64,000 nucleotides of DNA from Cymodocea nodosa (GCA_036874045.1 JAZBRI010000011.1:3224001-3288000); one strand, 5' to 3'; positions 34,157 to 45,951 are shown, numbered from the stretch's first letter. Notes: generated from the letters alone by a model not told the origin. Numbers and translations are program-made.

Positions 34157-34436
34157 TCCATAATAGGTACAAAGTGGATCTTTAGAAACAAAACTAACGA
34201 AACTGGTCAAGTTATAAGGAATAAAGCTAGATTAGTTGCACAAGGTATACACAGGAAGGACTAGATATGATGAAACATTTGCTCCTGTGGCTAGGTTAGA
34301 AAGTATTAGAATATTATTGGCCTATGTTTGTTATATGGATTTTAAATTATATCAAATGGATGTAAAGAGTGCATTTTTAAATGGTTTAATTAATGAAGAA
34401 GTCTATGTAAAACAACCACCTAGATTTGAAGATATT
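34157..34436 (+). pseudogene. Copia C reverse transcriptase, N-terminal half
   Basis: Reads TKWIFRNKTNETGQVIRNKAR, a frameshift near 34245, then YDETFAPVARLESIRILLA, YQMDVKSAFLNG and EEVYVKQPPRFEDIKNP. At this point the normal RT (HVYKLDKALYGLKQAP, then the YVDD catalytic loop) is missing, and the sequence jumps into a copy of the RNase H end. Confidence 0.88.
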
Positions 34437-34602
34437 AAAAATCCTGTATTACATTCTAGAGCAAAGCATATAGAGGTTAGACATCATTTTGTAAGAGATA
34501 ATGTAATTAAATTAGAATTTGTGTCTAGTAAAAATCAATTAGCTGATATATTTACAAAACCTCTAGACGAAAATACATTCTGCAACATTAGATTAAATTT
34601 GG
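34437..34602 (+). repeat. Duplicated RNase H segment replacing the RT catalytic core
   Basis: Close copy of 35205-35382 (ILHSRAKYIEVRHHF through ADIFTKPLDENTF), lacking an internal 12 bp. It is inserted in the middle of RT. AAAAATCCT is shared at the left join and AAATTTGG at the right join, so both joins fall on short identities. The element therefore has no YVDD. Confidence 0.9.
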
Positions 34603-35408
34603 AATATCTTCAATGAAAAGATATGCAGATGAAACGCTTAAGAAATTTAATTTTAATGATACAAGGATTCGAGGAACACCTATGAGTACGTCTTTAAAGT
34701 TAGATATTGATGACATAGGAAAATCAATAGATCAAAGAAAATACAGAAGTATGATTGGTTCTTTACTTCATTTGACTGCTAGTAGACTTGATATTATGTT
34801 TGCTACTATGTGTTTGTGCTAGATTTCAATCTAATCCTAAAGAATCACACTTAATTGCAGTTAAAAGAATATTTAGATATATACAAGGAACTAAAAATTT
34901 TAGACTGTATTATTCTAAGGATAGTTTAATAAATCTTATAGGATATACTGATGTTGATTATGCAGGATTTAAATCTGATAGAAAGAGTACCAGTGGCACA
35001 TGTCAATTATTGGAAAATAATTTGGTGTCATGGTTTAGTAAAAAGCAAAACTATGTAGCACTATCTACTATAAAAGCTGAATATGTTGCTGTTGCATTGT
35101 GTTGCACTCAGATTCTATGGATAAGGCAAACATTAGAAGATTTTGGATTATTTTATGATACAATTGAGATTTATTGTGACAATAGTTCTGCAATAAATCT
35201 TTCCAAAAATCCTATTTTACATTCTAGAGCAAAGTATATAGAGGTTAGACATCATTTTCTAAGAGATAATGTAATTAAAGGAAAAATTAAATTAGAATTT
35301 GTGTCTAGTAAAAATCAATTAGCTAATATATTTACAAAACCTCTAGACGAAAATACATTTTGCAACATTAGATTAAATTTGGGTATTTGTAGGCTACGTG
35401 ATGTGTAA
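34603..35408 (+). pseudogene. Copia C reverse transcriptase C-terminus and RNase H
   Basis: RT resumes as KRYADETLKKFNFND, then IDQRKYRSMIGSLLHLTASR. A frameshift near 34800 leads to the ORF 34788-35408 with CARFQSNPKESHLIAVKRIFRYIQGTKNF, GYTDVDYAGFKSDRKSTSGT, ALSTIKAEYVA, IYCDNSSAINLSKNP and the terminal IFTKPLDENTFCNIRLNLG. RNase H removes the RNA strand during reverse transcription. The ORF stops at 35406-35408, a normal end. Confidence 0.9.
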
Positions 35409-35855
35409 AATGCCTAAACTCCACATAAAAAGATAAATAGTATGGATGATGTTGTTCACCTCATAGATATTATATACTTATCATAAATTCTAAAGTAATA
35501 TCTAAACTGCTGCTTAAGATACTATGTATTTATTGTAAAATCATAGTAGTATCTTATTGATTTTAAGTAGTTTATCAATTTTAATGGTTTTTACGATTTT
35601 AAGTGGAAGTGTAAATGAAAAACATTAAATACTTCTGACATTTTGAAATTTTGATTAAATGTTTTCTTTGAATCAAGGAAAGTGCATATGATCATGCATA
35701 AATTTGACTTAATTGATTAAACTTGTAGAATAAGTTATATGTAACTCATCTTAAACTGTTAATTAAAAGTATAAGCTTATTAAAAGTTAACCCAACGAAG
35801 GTGCTTTGTTGAGTTAAATATATTTCATAATTGATTTAATATGGTTTTGTCATCA
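35409..35855 (+). other. Copia C 3' untranslated region
   Basis: 447 bp of AT-rich non-coding DNA between the pol stop and the polypurine tract. It includes a GTTAACCCAACGAAGG...TTGTTGAGTTAA palindrome-like stretch near 35785-35820. Nothing coding is seen. Confidence 0.7.
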
Positions 35856-35871
35856 TCAAAAAGGGGGAAAT
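35856..35871 (+). promoter_or_regulatory. Copia C polypurine tract
   Basis: CAAAAAGGGGGAAAT directly precedes the 3' LTR start TGTTGAGTATTTTG, in the expected position and composition. Confidence 0.85.
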
Positions 35872-37551
35872 TGTTGAGTATTTTGTTTCGATGATGTGTG
35901 CTAAATGGAAATAATCATATTTGCTGAATTACTATTGCTTGTGAAAAGAAATTAAAATCATCAATGAATACAGAAAAAGTTTACTGATATAAATACTTGT
36001 CTGTATTGGATCTGAAATTATACTGTTAAATAACAAGTCGTTTCATTGCATTAATTTCTCATGTAACTAAATGTTAAGTTAACGTATGTTTTTTTATTGA
36101 AAAACATGATATGTTTTAAAGTTATATCTTCTGTATCATGTACAGTGCACATTTAGACAACTTGTTAAGTTAGAGTTTTGTTCATATAGAGATCATGTGA
36201 GAACTCGTTAAGTTAAAGACTTAAAGGTTAAAATAGGTCACGTGAGAATTTGTTAAGTTAGTGAGTAAAAGAAGAGACAAACTCGTTAAGTTAGTGTTAT
36301 ACACGTGGTGAAATTATAAGTTACGAATGTTATATTGTATCACGTGAGGTGCACATGTTTAACTCGTTAAGTTAACATAACTAAACGCGTTGAGTTGCTA
36401 TATTGAACACTAAGGCAACGCCTTAGGTTAGCGTTATAAACTTAAGTTGTTATTTTTGCACGTGGTAAAATTCTTATTATAAAAACATTTGTTTATTGCT
36501 GAATCGGTGAGTTAAAGTTTTTCGAAGACTTACAGTCGTAACTATTTGAAAGGTAACTTAAGTCATGTTTTCAGGTCTTGACACGTGTCTCACTAGTTTT
36601 ATGAGAAAAAGAGTTTTTCAGTGACTTACAACCGTAACTATCCGAAACTTAAACTATTTTCGGTGAGTTATTGTTTAACCTTCAGAAAGAAAGGTTAAGC
36701 TGGTTCGTTGAGTTATCTACAGTACTAGTCACGTGAATTAGCACATGAGGAATTCGTTAAGCTAGAAACGTTAAGTTAATATCTACTTGTGTTACTCGTT
36801 TAGTTAACATTAAAGTAATGACTTCTTATTATACTAATGAAAAATTTTTGGAAGAGAAAGTTTATTTTGCAAGAAATTTTTCAGAGATCCAAGACCAATG
36901 ATTAAAGTAAATTTGAAATATAAACATGAGTCAGAACGTGTGTTTCGATGAAGGAAAAAGTAAAGAGGTGAAGAAGTGGAAAACTGGTAGTGATTAAACG
37001 TGGATGATATGCATGAAGTTAACATACAGTATAAAAGGCATAGAATTCTTGTTGATCAAACTATCCTTGCACACAAAATGAAAATCTTTTCAAGGATCAA
37101 AAACACTCTTCGGGAAAAATCTCTCAGGTTGAAGAAAATTCAGTGAAGTAGAAAAAGGTATTATTTATGTCACTGAAGATTTAAAGTATTAGAAGAAAGC
37201 AAATTCGGTGAAGCAGAGAAAGACAAGATATTCGTCATTGAAGAATTGCTGAAGAAGAAAAAGAAGAAGAAGAAAGATCTCAAATAGGGAGAAATGTTTT
37301 AAATTCCGTAAATTAGTTTTCTCTATTTGTAGTTATGAAATTGTATAGATGAAACATGGTATCGAAATATAATTGCATCTACAATTTCTGAGGAGAATTG
37401 AATTGTATATTGTAATTGAAACCTTAAATAAAAATGATTTTATGAAAACAATGTCTCGACTTGTTTTTGAGTTTTAAAGTTTCAATTATATTTCAAAAAA
37501 TATTGAAAAACACAATTCACCCCCCCTCTTGTGTAGCCATATGATCCTACA
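35872..37551 (+). repeat. Copia C 3' LTR
   Basis: 1680-bp LTR, TGTTGAG...TCCTACA. The U3 holds many short palindromes and repeated CACGTG boxes (36238-36730). A TATA box TATAAAAG at 37030-37037 is followed by an A/G-rich leader. The end (37358-37551) matches the 5' remnant. Confidence 0.93.
37030..37037 (+). promoter_or_regulatory. TATA box in the copia C LTR
   Basis: TATAAAAG in the 3' LTR, about 520 bp before the LTR end, with purine-rich sequence downstream; the probable U3/R promoter core. Confidence 0.55.
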
Positions 37552-37552
37552 T

Positions 37553-40382
37553 TATTACTTCAGATTTAAAAGAGGATCAAATTTCTAAATTAAAAGATGT
37601 AGTAAAAACTTATAAAGAGGCAATAGGATGAATTATGACTGATATAAATGGGTTAAGTGCAACTTTATGCTGTGACCACATATATTTAGAAGAGAATGCT
37701 AAACTAGTTAGAATTCTTGAGAGGAGATTAAATCCAAACCTTAAAGAAGTAGTCAGGAAGGAAATAGTGAAATGGTTAAATAATGACATAATTTACTCTA
37801 TTTCTGATAGCTCATGGGTTAGTCCAATCCATGTAGTTCCCAAGAAATTAGGATTAACAATTATTAGGAATGAAAGTCAGAACTTGATACCTACTAGAAT
37901 TCAATCAAGCTAGAGAGTGTGTATAGACTATAGAAAGATGAATGCTGTGACTAGGAAAGATCATTTTCCCTTACCTTTTAGAGATCAAATGCTAAAGAAA
38001 TTAGCAGGGGAAGAATATTTTTGTTTCCTAGACAGGTATTCAGGATATAACCAAGTTCTAGTAGCATTAGAGGATCAAGAGAAAACAACTTTGACTTGTC
38101 CTAGTAGAACTTATGCTTTTAAGAGAATGCCATTCGGATTATGCAATGCACCAGCTACCTTTCAAAGGTGTATGTAGGGCATATTCACTAGAATGATTGA
38201 AGATTTTTTAGAAATATTTGTGGATGATTTTACTATTTATTGATCTTCGTATGAAGTGTATTTAAACAATTTAGAACAAGTATTAAAATGCTATGTGGAA
38301 AAAAGTCTAGTTCTAAATTGGGAAAAATGTCACTTCATAGTTAAACAAGGAATAGTCTTGGGACATGTTGTTTCAAAGAAATGGTTGGAAGTAGATAAAG
38401 CTAAAATAGAAGTAATTTCTAATCTACCAGAACCTAAATCAGTACAAGATATTAGATCATTTCTAGGAGATGTAGGATTTTATAGAAGATTTATTAAAGA
38501 TTTTAGCAAAATAGCTAGACCTTTAACTAATATATTAAAAGATGTCCCCTTTAACTTTGATAAAAATTGCAAGGAAGCATTTTTCAAGCTTAAAACTAGC
38601 TTAATTTCAACTCCTGTAATACAAGCACCTGATTGGAGCCATCCATTTGAATTAATATGCAATGCATCTGATTTTGTTGTAGGAGCAATGCTGGGACAAA
38701 AGATAGAAAAATCTCCTAGAGTGATTCATTATGCAAGCAAAACTTTAAATGATGCTCAAGTGAATTATACAACTACTGAAAAAGAGCTATTAGTTGTTGT
38801 GTTTGCCTTAGAAAAGTTTAGATCATATCTGATTGGAGCTAAAGTGATAGTATACACGGATCATTCAGTTTTAAAACACTAAATAGCAAAGAAAGAGATT
38901 AAACCTAGATTGATCCGATGGATATTATTATTACAAGAATTTGATCTAGAAATTAAAGATAAAAAAGGTTGTGAGAATGTAGTAGTAGATCATTTATCAA
39001 GATTACAAATAGAAAAATCAAATATTGAAATTAAGGATAATTTTCTCGATGAACAATTAATGACCATGAAAACAATGCCTTGGTCTGCAGACATAGTTAA
39101 TTACTTAATTACTGGTTTAACACCTAAGGATTGGAATAGACAAAATAAGAAATTGTTCTTTTCAAAAGTAAAATATTACTATTGGGAAGACCCATACTTA
39201 TTTAAGAAATGTCCTAATCTGGTTTTAAGGAGGTGTGTTCTAGAAACTAAATATCAGAGCATATTGTCTTTTTGCCATGGCCAAGCATGTGGAGGGCATT
39301 TTGGTTTAGGGAAAACTGCTGCCAAAATTCTACAATGTGGCTTTTATTGGCCAACACTATTCAAAGATACTCATAAATACTACTTAAGTTGTTTAAGATG
39401 TCAACAAATAGGAAGAATATCAAAGAGGAATATGATGCCTCTGAATCCTATTGTTGAGTTTGAAATCATTGATGTGTAGGGAATAGATTTTATGGGTCCA
39501 TTTCCTATGTCTAATCAATTTAATTATATATTGTTGGGGGTGGATTATGTATCTAAATGGACAGAAGCTATTCCTACAAAAACTAATGACAACAAAGTAG
39601 TAATACAGTTTATAAGAACTAATATAATTTGCAGATTTGGAATACCTAAAGCTATTATCAATGATAGAGGAATTCATTTCTATAATAGAAGTTTTGAAGC
39701 CTTAATGAAGAAATATGGAGTAAATCACAAAATTGCAACATCATATCATCCGCAAACAAGTAGACAAGTAGAAATTGCAAACAAATAAATTAAGTTAATC
39801 TTAGAAAAAGTAGTAAATCCTACTAGAAAAGATTGGGCTAATAGATTAATAGATGCACTTTGGGCTTATAGAACTGCTTATAAGATAAGCTTAGGTATGG
39901 CACCTTTTAGGCTAGTATATGGAAAAAGTTGTCATTTACCAGCTGAAATTGAACATAAAGCTTATTGGGCATTAAAAACTCTTAACACTAATTTAAATCA
40001 AGCTGCTGAAAATAGGAAAATGTAATTGATTGAATTAGAAGAATTTAGGAATGAAGCTTATTCGAAAACTGTAAGAGAAAAAGAGAAAATGAAGTTCTAG
40101 CATGACAAGAAAATTATTTCAAAAACCTTTGAAATAGGATAAGAAGTATATCTTTACACGACTAGACTCCATAACCATCTAAAAAAATTAAGATCTAGAT
40201 GGGTAGAACATTATATAATTCAAAATATTTATTCCTATGGAGCTATTGAAATTGAAAATCCTAAAAATTAGAATATATTTAAAATAAATGGACAAAGACT
40301 TAGACCTATTTTGAAGATTCCAAAAAGTTTCTTTGGAATTATAGAAGAAGTAAGAGTAGATGACTACTCTAGCTTTACTTAG
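37553..40382 (+). pseudogene. Athila-like gypsy pol (RT, RNase H, integrase), 5' truncated
   Basis: Ty3/gypsy polyprotein of Athila/Tat type in plus orientation, starting abruptly after the copia C LTR, so gag and protease are missing. RT: WVSPIHVVPKK, VCIDYRKMNAVTRKDHFPLP, FCFLDRYSGYNQ, MPFGLCNAPATFQRCM and the catalytic IFVDDF (about 38215-38235). RNase H: HPFELICNASDFVVGAMLGQ, INYTTTEKELL-like and IVYTDHSVLKH. Integrase: HHCC zinc finger ([11 protein letters not shown] with SCLRCQQIG, 39275-39415), GIDFMGPFP (first Asp), INDRGIHF (second Asp), HPQTSRQVEIANK (Glu), and a decayed C-terminus with stops to 40382. About a dozen stops break it; the stop before GIDFMG replaces the Trp seen in the minus-strand copy. 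Confidence 0.92.
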
Positions 40383-41112
40383 TAAGAAATTATCTAAATA
40401 GTGTTAAAAAAAAACCTTATTTAAACATAGTCATGGTTCAACCGAAAGAAATTATCGATTTTACTGAAACATATATTAAAAGAAAAAATTGTTGTGGTTC
40501 AATCGACAGGATCCATCGGTTTGACCGAAACATAAAAACATAAAAAAATCTATATATTATATTAAGTAAAAATGTCGATTTTACCGAAGCATAGTATCGA
40601 TTCAATTGGTATAGAAAAAAAGAGAGTATTTAATTTCGGTTCAACCGAGGAATATACCAGTTTGATCGAATTTCAAAAATGTTGAAAGAATTAGGAGTCG
40701 GTTAGACCGAAAATTCTTCAGTCTTGACTGAAGTAAAATTTTTTATTATAAGTATTTTTATTAGTTATAACTTTACGGAAAGTTCGTTGAGTTACGCTTA
40801 ACTTAACGAACTTACTCTTTTAAGTCTAAGATAAGTTAATGAACTTACTCCGTTGAGTTAACTATAACTCAATGGAGTATTGTAGTTAAGTCCACAAACT
40901 TAGTCCGTGGAGTTAACCGTAACTCCATGGAGAGGTAAGTGAGAGAGTGAGAGTTTGCACGGGAAAATGACTCGATTACCTGCCAAAAACTTAGGGTTTA
41001 TTTATACTAAAACTTAGGATTTGGGGGCATTATTTGCAGAATCATTTAGAACTTAAAACAATAGAGATCAGAGCGATTCCATTCCATTCCGTCACACCAC
41101 GAAGACAAAATA
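40383..41112 (+). other. Untranslated spacer after pol with two hairpin arrays
   Basis: 40430-40740 has repeated TCGGTT / ACCGA palindromes. 40780-40935 has GTTGAGTTA / TAACTCAAC hairpins (arms 40847-40860 with 40865-40878, and 40904-40915 with 40920-40931). Then comes a conserved block ending GGATTTGGGGG near 41029. 50850-51470 carries the same series in reverse. Confidence 0.75.
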
Positions 41113-43338
41113 ATGTCAGAGTTCTTGGAGGAAATAGACACCACGAGATTTCTTAGAGAATCAGAAGAATGGCATATGAGACAAAAGATCAAGAACATAA
41201 TGAGGGAAAAAGAACTCCAAAAGGTAGAATCTGACATTTTCTACTGAAGGGAAGTCTTAGTAGATTTAAATATTATCATACCTTAGATTGTGGAGACTAG
41301 GATTAAAGTAGCAAAATAAGTTGTAGTAAATAGAGAAAGAAAAATCAGGCTAAACAATGAAGTTGCCCTAGAATTGATCTAGCACAAGTCCAGATTATGG
41401 TTCATATGACAAATTAGTAGACATGCCTGGTAGGCAATCTGGGAGCAACAGAGGAAAGCAGTTGAAGAACCAGCAGTAGAAATGCTGGCTGCAACTAGAG
41501 AACAAGTAGGACCTTCAGTTCCACCAATAGAGCCATTACCATGAATAACATTTGCTTGGTCGAGAATTGAAGAAGAGGATAAAGAGTTTGCTAACTTGGT
41601 CAAAACAGCAAAAGACTAAGGAGATGATGAAGAAATGGCTATGGCCAAGGCACATATTCTGTATGATTCCATAAAGAAAAGGCGGGTTGAAGAAAAGTTG
41701 AGGGTCCAGTATAAAATTAAAGTAAAACAGCATTAGGAAGCAGCTAGATCAATGGCTACAAAAGAAATGGAAGTTGGTCTTTCGAGACTAGTAGTTATAG
41801 AAAAAGTAAAACAAGAAGAGCTAGTACTTGTGGCTCGAGGGCCTGTAGAGCCTATTTTTGTAGATTTAATCTCAGAGGAGGAAGAGGAAGACTAGACACA
41901 ACTATTTAGAAGAAGGAAAGGAAAAGAGATAGTGCCTATAGCCCCTATAGAGATTAAAATTGAGTTAAAAATATCAAAAGGGTCTATAGAGCCCATTTTT
42001 GTAGACCTACTATCCGAATCTGAGGAGGAGCAAGAGCAACAGCAGTAAGAGCAAAGAGAAGAAGAAAAACAAGCTAAAATTAGTCTATAGCCTATACAAA
42101 TAGAAGAAATTGAAATTAGGGCAGAAGTTGATTTGCCCGTGACTCCATCCCAATCTGCCACAGAATTAGAAAGAATAGTGACAATGCAGATTGGTAGTCA
42201 AGAGGAAGAAGAAAGAGAAGAAACTGAACAAGAAGTTGAAAAGAGCAGAAGGAACAAGAAGGAAATATCTTGACAGATTCCATTGAAGGGGGAGAGACTC
42301 TTCAGCAAATTTTAGAGAGGATTCAAGAAAGAAGAGTGGAGAGTTCTGTTGGCTCTCCACCATAGTTAGAAAGAGAGGTTGAAATGCAGGAATCTCCAGA
42401 TCATTTCCAACAAATTCAAGTTCAACATATTGAGGAGGAAATTCAAGAACAAATCCCTTTGGAGCAACAAATTCAAATTCCTGACCCTACTGAAGCAACA
42501 GTTCTAAATGAAGTATACTTTTGGAGTTAGAAAGCATACAATAAATATCAAGAGATTAGGGGTTATGATATTATATACAGTAGACCAGTAAACTAGGACG
42601 GTATGTAGGAAATTAAAGAATTATTTGAGTTTCAAGGTCTACTACAATTTATTTCTCAATAGAGAGGGCATGTAGTATATGAGAATTTAGTGCCCTATTT
42701 TTATGCAAACTTGAGAGAAGAAGAAGGAAAGTTAATTTCCAACGTGGAGCAAGCTGATGTACAAATAACATCAGAGCTTTTCCATAACATTTTAGGATTG
42801 AAAAATGAAGGGATAGAAATTCTGAAAAGCATAACTGCAGTCGAGTGGACAGAACAGATAACAAAGGATTGTTTAGATATCAATCTTAGTGTGCCATTAT
42901 TAAACAGACTAAAGCATTTAAATGGTAAAGCACACATGGTAGGTAACATTTTGATTAAAAATGTCTACCAACGACAATGGCATGATATTGAACTTAGTCA
43001 GTTTGTTAAATGGGCCACATATGTAGTTGTGAATAGAATTTAAATTAATTGGTACAAAGTTTTTATCTCCAAGTTGAGAACAGCAAAGAAGAAATTATTT
43101 TATGGAAATTTGATTCCAATATTGATGGTGGACAGTATTGACTTCACGAAATGAACATCCAAAAAGATAAGATCTAGAGCCATTTCAGTGAAAGAATACA
43201 GAAATAACAATGTTGTAATTGCTGAGGTATCTATACCTTTTGAAGACATAATTGGAGCTGTTGAACGGATAAATCAATTAGAGCAATAACTAGAAAAGCT
43301 CCAAAAGGAAGTAGATGAACTTAGGAAAAAAGACTAAA
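41113..43338 (+). pseudogene. ORF2: 'putative plant transposon protein' family, broken
   Basis: About 740 codons from ATG 41113 (MSEFLEEIDTTRFLRESEEW) to a stop near 43338. The N-terminal part is charged and helical. The middle (about 41800-42290) is Glu-rich with repeated EPIFVDL. The C-terminal domain (about 42516-43150) reads FYANLREEEGKLISNV, LFHNILGLKNEGIEIL and LLNRLKHLNGKAHMVGN, resembling the plant family named 'putative plant transposon protein' that is common beside gypsy elements. A coiled-coil tail, QLEKLQKEVDELRKK, ends it. Around fifteen stops and at least two frame changes break it; several stops (VN-DGM-EI) are where Trp is expected. Its role is unknown. It lies downstream of pol, where Athila elements may carry an extra ORF. 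Confidence 0.7.
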
Positions 43339-44380
43339 TGTATTGTTCACCTACTTATATTTGTATTGAAAAATATCTGATTGTATGTAAATGTAAACTA
43401 TTTATATAAATGAATGTTTGAATTTCAGATGTTTTTGAATTCATGTTTGAGAATGAATGATATCATTGATGACTGTATTGAATATTATATAACTATTTAA
43501 AGATGTGCAAGACTGTTTAAAAGTTTTACAATTTTATAAATGACATGATTAAATGTATGATAATTGGTTAATGCTTGAATATATCTGCATACTGAAAAGT
43601 AAAATGTAAATTCTACATAACAAGAAATGAACTGTAAGTTAAATATGCATATAATGTTCAGATTTAAGTGAGTTAAATTAGAAACTACATTAATGACATG
43701 CATTTAACTTTATTTAAGTTGACAAAATGCAGAGAAAAAAAAAAATATAGAAGTTAATACGAGGAGTAAGTTTTAGAAAAATTTGCCAAGTGTTAACTCA
43801 ACAAAGTAAGTCCATTGAGTTAACCTTAACTCCATGACGTCAATAAGAAAATATAAGGTCACTCCGTTGAGTTATCTGTAACTCAATGAGGTTAGTTCGT
43901 GGAGTTAGCAAATAAGCGATGAAGCTAGTCTATTGAGTTAGCTATAATTCAACGAGGTTAGTTCGTAGAGTTAGCAAATAGTAACCGAAACTAGTCCGTT
44001 GAGTTAATTGTAACTCAACGAGGTTAGTTCGTGGATTAAGCTAAATGGTTATTCTTTTAGCCATGAATGAAACTTCGTGGGTTTAGCGGTTACTAAAATT
44101 TGAAATTAGAACACATATCCATAAAAATAAGAACCATACTACACATTACAAGAGACGTTCTTGCAACGAGATTCATTTGCCTTATGGACATGTATTATAA
44201 ATATAGAACAAAATGTTATGTACGAGTTACCAGCACTTGAGAAAGAAAAGAAAATTCGTTGGAGAATTGGAAGGAGAAGCAGTTGATTTAACTTCATCCG
44301 TCAACAACTATTTACTAAAAATAAAGCGTTAGACTAGTATGCAATTAATCTTCTACTATTTTACTTTATGTTAAGAGTTT
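43339..44380 (+). other. Spacer between ORF2 and gag
   Basis: No coding capacity. The left part is AT-rich. 43790-44040 carries three to four GTTGAGTTA / TAACTCAAC hairpins, including a perfect one with arms 43997-44006 and 44011-44020. A TATA-like TATAAATA lies near 44192. No LTR or primer-binding site is recognisable here. Confidence 0.65.
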
Positions 44381-45725
44381 ATGAGCACATAGATTCATTC
44401 TCCTAGCACTAAACGATTAGTAAGAACACCTACACAGGATTATTCAACACAGAGGCGTACTGAAATATTTTTTGAATTGGACTTTAACGAAATCCTTAAG
44501 GGTGTAGCTATCCTTTCTTTAAAAGAGAACGAAGATATGACTGCTCCAATAGAAAAACCATTAGGGGAAATTCTATATCTTGAACTAGTTGATGAACCTT
44601 CATGTATTCGATTTCCAAACTTTGAGGGAGATAGGTTTGAATTGAAATCTAATTATATTAGTCAATTGCAACACTTTCATGGATTAGAAAGAGAGGATGC
44701 CTATTATTTCCTTAGAGAATTTAATGAAGTTTGTTAAATGATGAAAATGCCGAACATGAGTATTGATGCTATTAAACTTAGATATATTCCTTTTGCTTTA
44801 AAAGACAGCTAAGATATGGTTATATACTTTGTCGCCTGATTCAATTTCTACATGGACTGAATTTTGCTCTGTTTTTCTAGAAAAATATTATCCAACACAT
44901 CTAATGATTAAAAAGAAAAAGGAATATTAATGTGTAACCAAAAATAGGGAGAATTATTTTGGAAATATTTTGAAAGATTTAAAGATTTACTGACTCAATG
45001 TCCACATCATGCAATGAGTAAAGCACAATTAATATGTATAATTTATGAAGGCATAGATGTTTCAACGAAATCTTTATTAGAATCTACTTGTCAGAATGGA
45101 TTTTTAAAACTGTGTAGTGAAGAAGCATGGGTATACTTAGAAAACTTTGCAAAAAGAACTGCATAGTGGGAAAACTCGGCTGAAGCTATTATAGATAAAA
45201 GAAGATTGCCAAGGGAAATGCATGAAATAGATTCAAGCATTATGCTTGAAGTTAAATTAATTGAGTTAAGAAAGAAAATAGAAGAGTTATCATTAAATCA
45301 AAAACTAGCAGAAAAGAATGCAAACATTAATGATTTAGATATTATTTATGCTAGAAACCAGAAAGATAACTTTCAAAATTCTTATAACCCTAATTGGAGA
45401 AATCACCCGAATCTATCTTGGAGAAACAACAATTTCCAAGGGGAGAAAATATAAATGATAAAAATATAAGTTATGAAGCGTTAATTGAACAAGGATCTAG
45501 AATAGAAAAGTTAGAAATGATAATTTAATAATTAAATAATTGTCTAGATCATGTATTTGGAAATGTTGCCATTCAAAATAAAAACATGAATAGAAATATA
45601 CCCCCTAGAAAGAAGGAATTAATAGAAGTTATACCTACTAGAAGATTGCCAATGCAAGTAGTACCTAACCCTATCAACAAAACTGCTAATGAAATTGATA
45701 CCTCCTCTAGGAGGGAAGTTGAATG
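44381..45725 (+). pseudogene. Athila-type gypsy gag, without pol
   Basis: Gag forms the particle shell. The frame starts at ATG 44381, with a stop at codon 4, and reads TPTQDYSTQRRTEI, FPNFEGDRFELKSNYISQLQ, FHGLEREDAYYFLREFNEVC, then IKLRYIPFALKDS. After frameshifts it continues as YFERFKDLLTQCPHHAMSK, IYEGIDVSTKSLLESTC and EEAWVYLENFAKRTA. This is the retrotransposon gag signature of Athila/Tat elements. The C-terminal part (45206-45725) is helical, then Asn/Pro-rich with no clear zinc knuckle, ending in TSSRREVE and a stop. No protease or RT follows; the next ORF is the F-box ORF. At least six stops or frameshifts are present. Confidence 0.85.
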
Positions 45726-45951
45726 AAGCAATATAACTAAAGCAAATATGTATAATATAGTAAATAGAAAAATATAAAAAGAAAAAAAAGAAGTGTGAGT
45801 TTAATTATAGTTAGTAACATCGTAGAGTTATTACTTAACTTAATGAACTTAGTCCGTTGAGTTATGACCTAACTCCATGAGGGTAAGTAAGTAGCTATAT
45901 TAATTTTATCTCTGTTAAAGTTTTGTTTATGTTTTACAGAATCACAATAGA
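45726..45951 (+). promoter_or_regulatory. Spacer with hairpin and splice-acceptor-like tract before the F-box ORF
   Basis: Contains a GTTGAGTTA...TAACTCCATGAG palindrome (45855-45887), then a pyrimidine/T-rich tract ending GTTTTGTTTATGTTTTACAG at 45940, 11 bases before the F-box ATG. This looks like a plant 3' splice site. Splicing is inferred, not shown. Confidence 0.5.

Larger units (their letters stand above)
29800..37551 (+). mobile_element. Copia element C (Sire/Maximus-like), 5' LTR truncated
   Basis: Plus-strand Ty1/copia element. It has a 5' LTR remnant (29800-29993), primer-binding site, gag, protease, integrase, a damaged RT, RNase H, polypurine tract and a full 3' LTR (35872-37551, 1680 bp). 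The remnant matches the last 190 bp of the 3' LTR closely. The full LTR lies directly against Athila pol DNA at 37552. The missing left end means no duplication can be tested. Confidence 0.92.
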
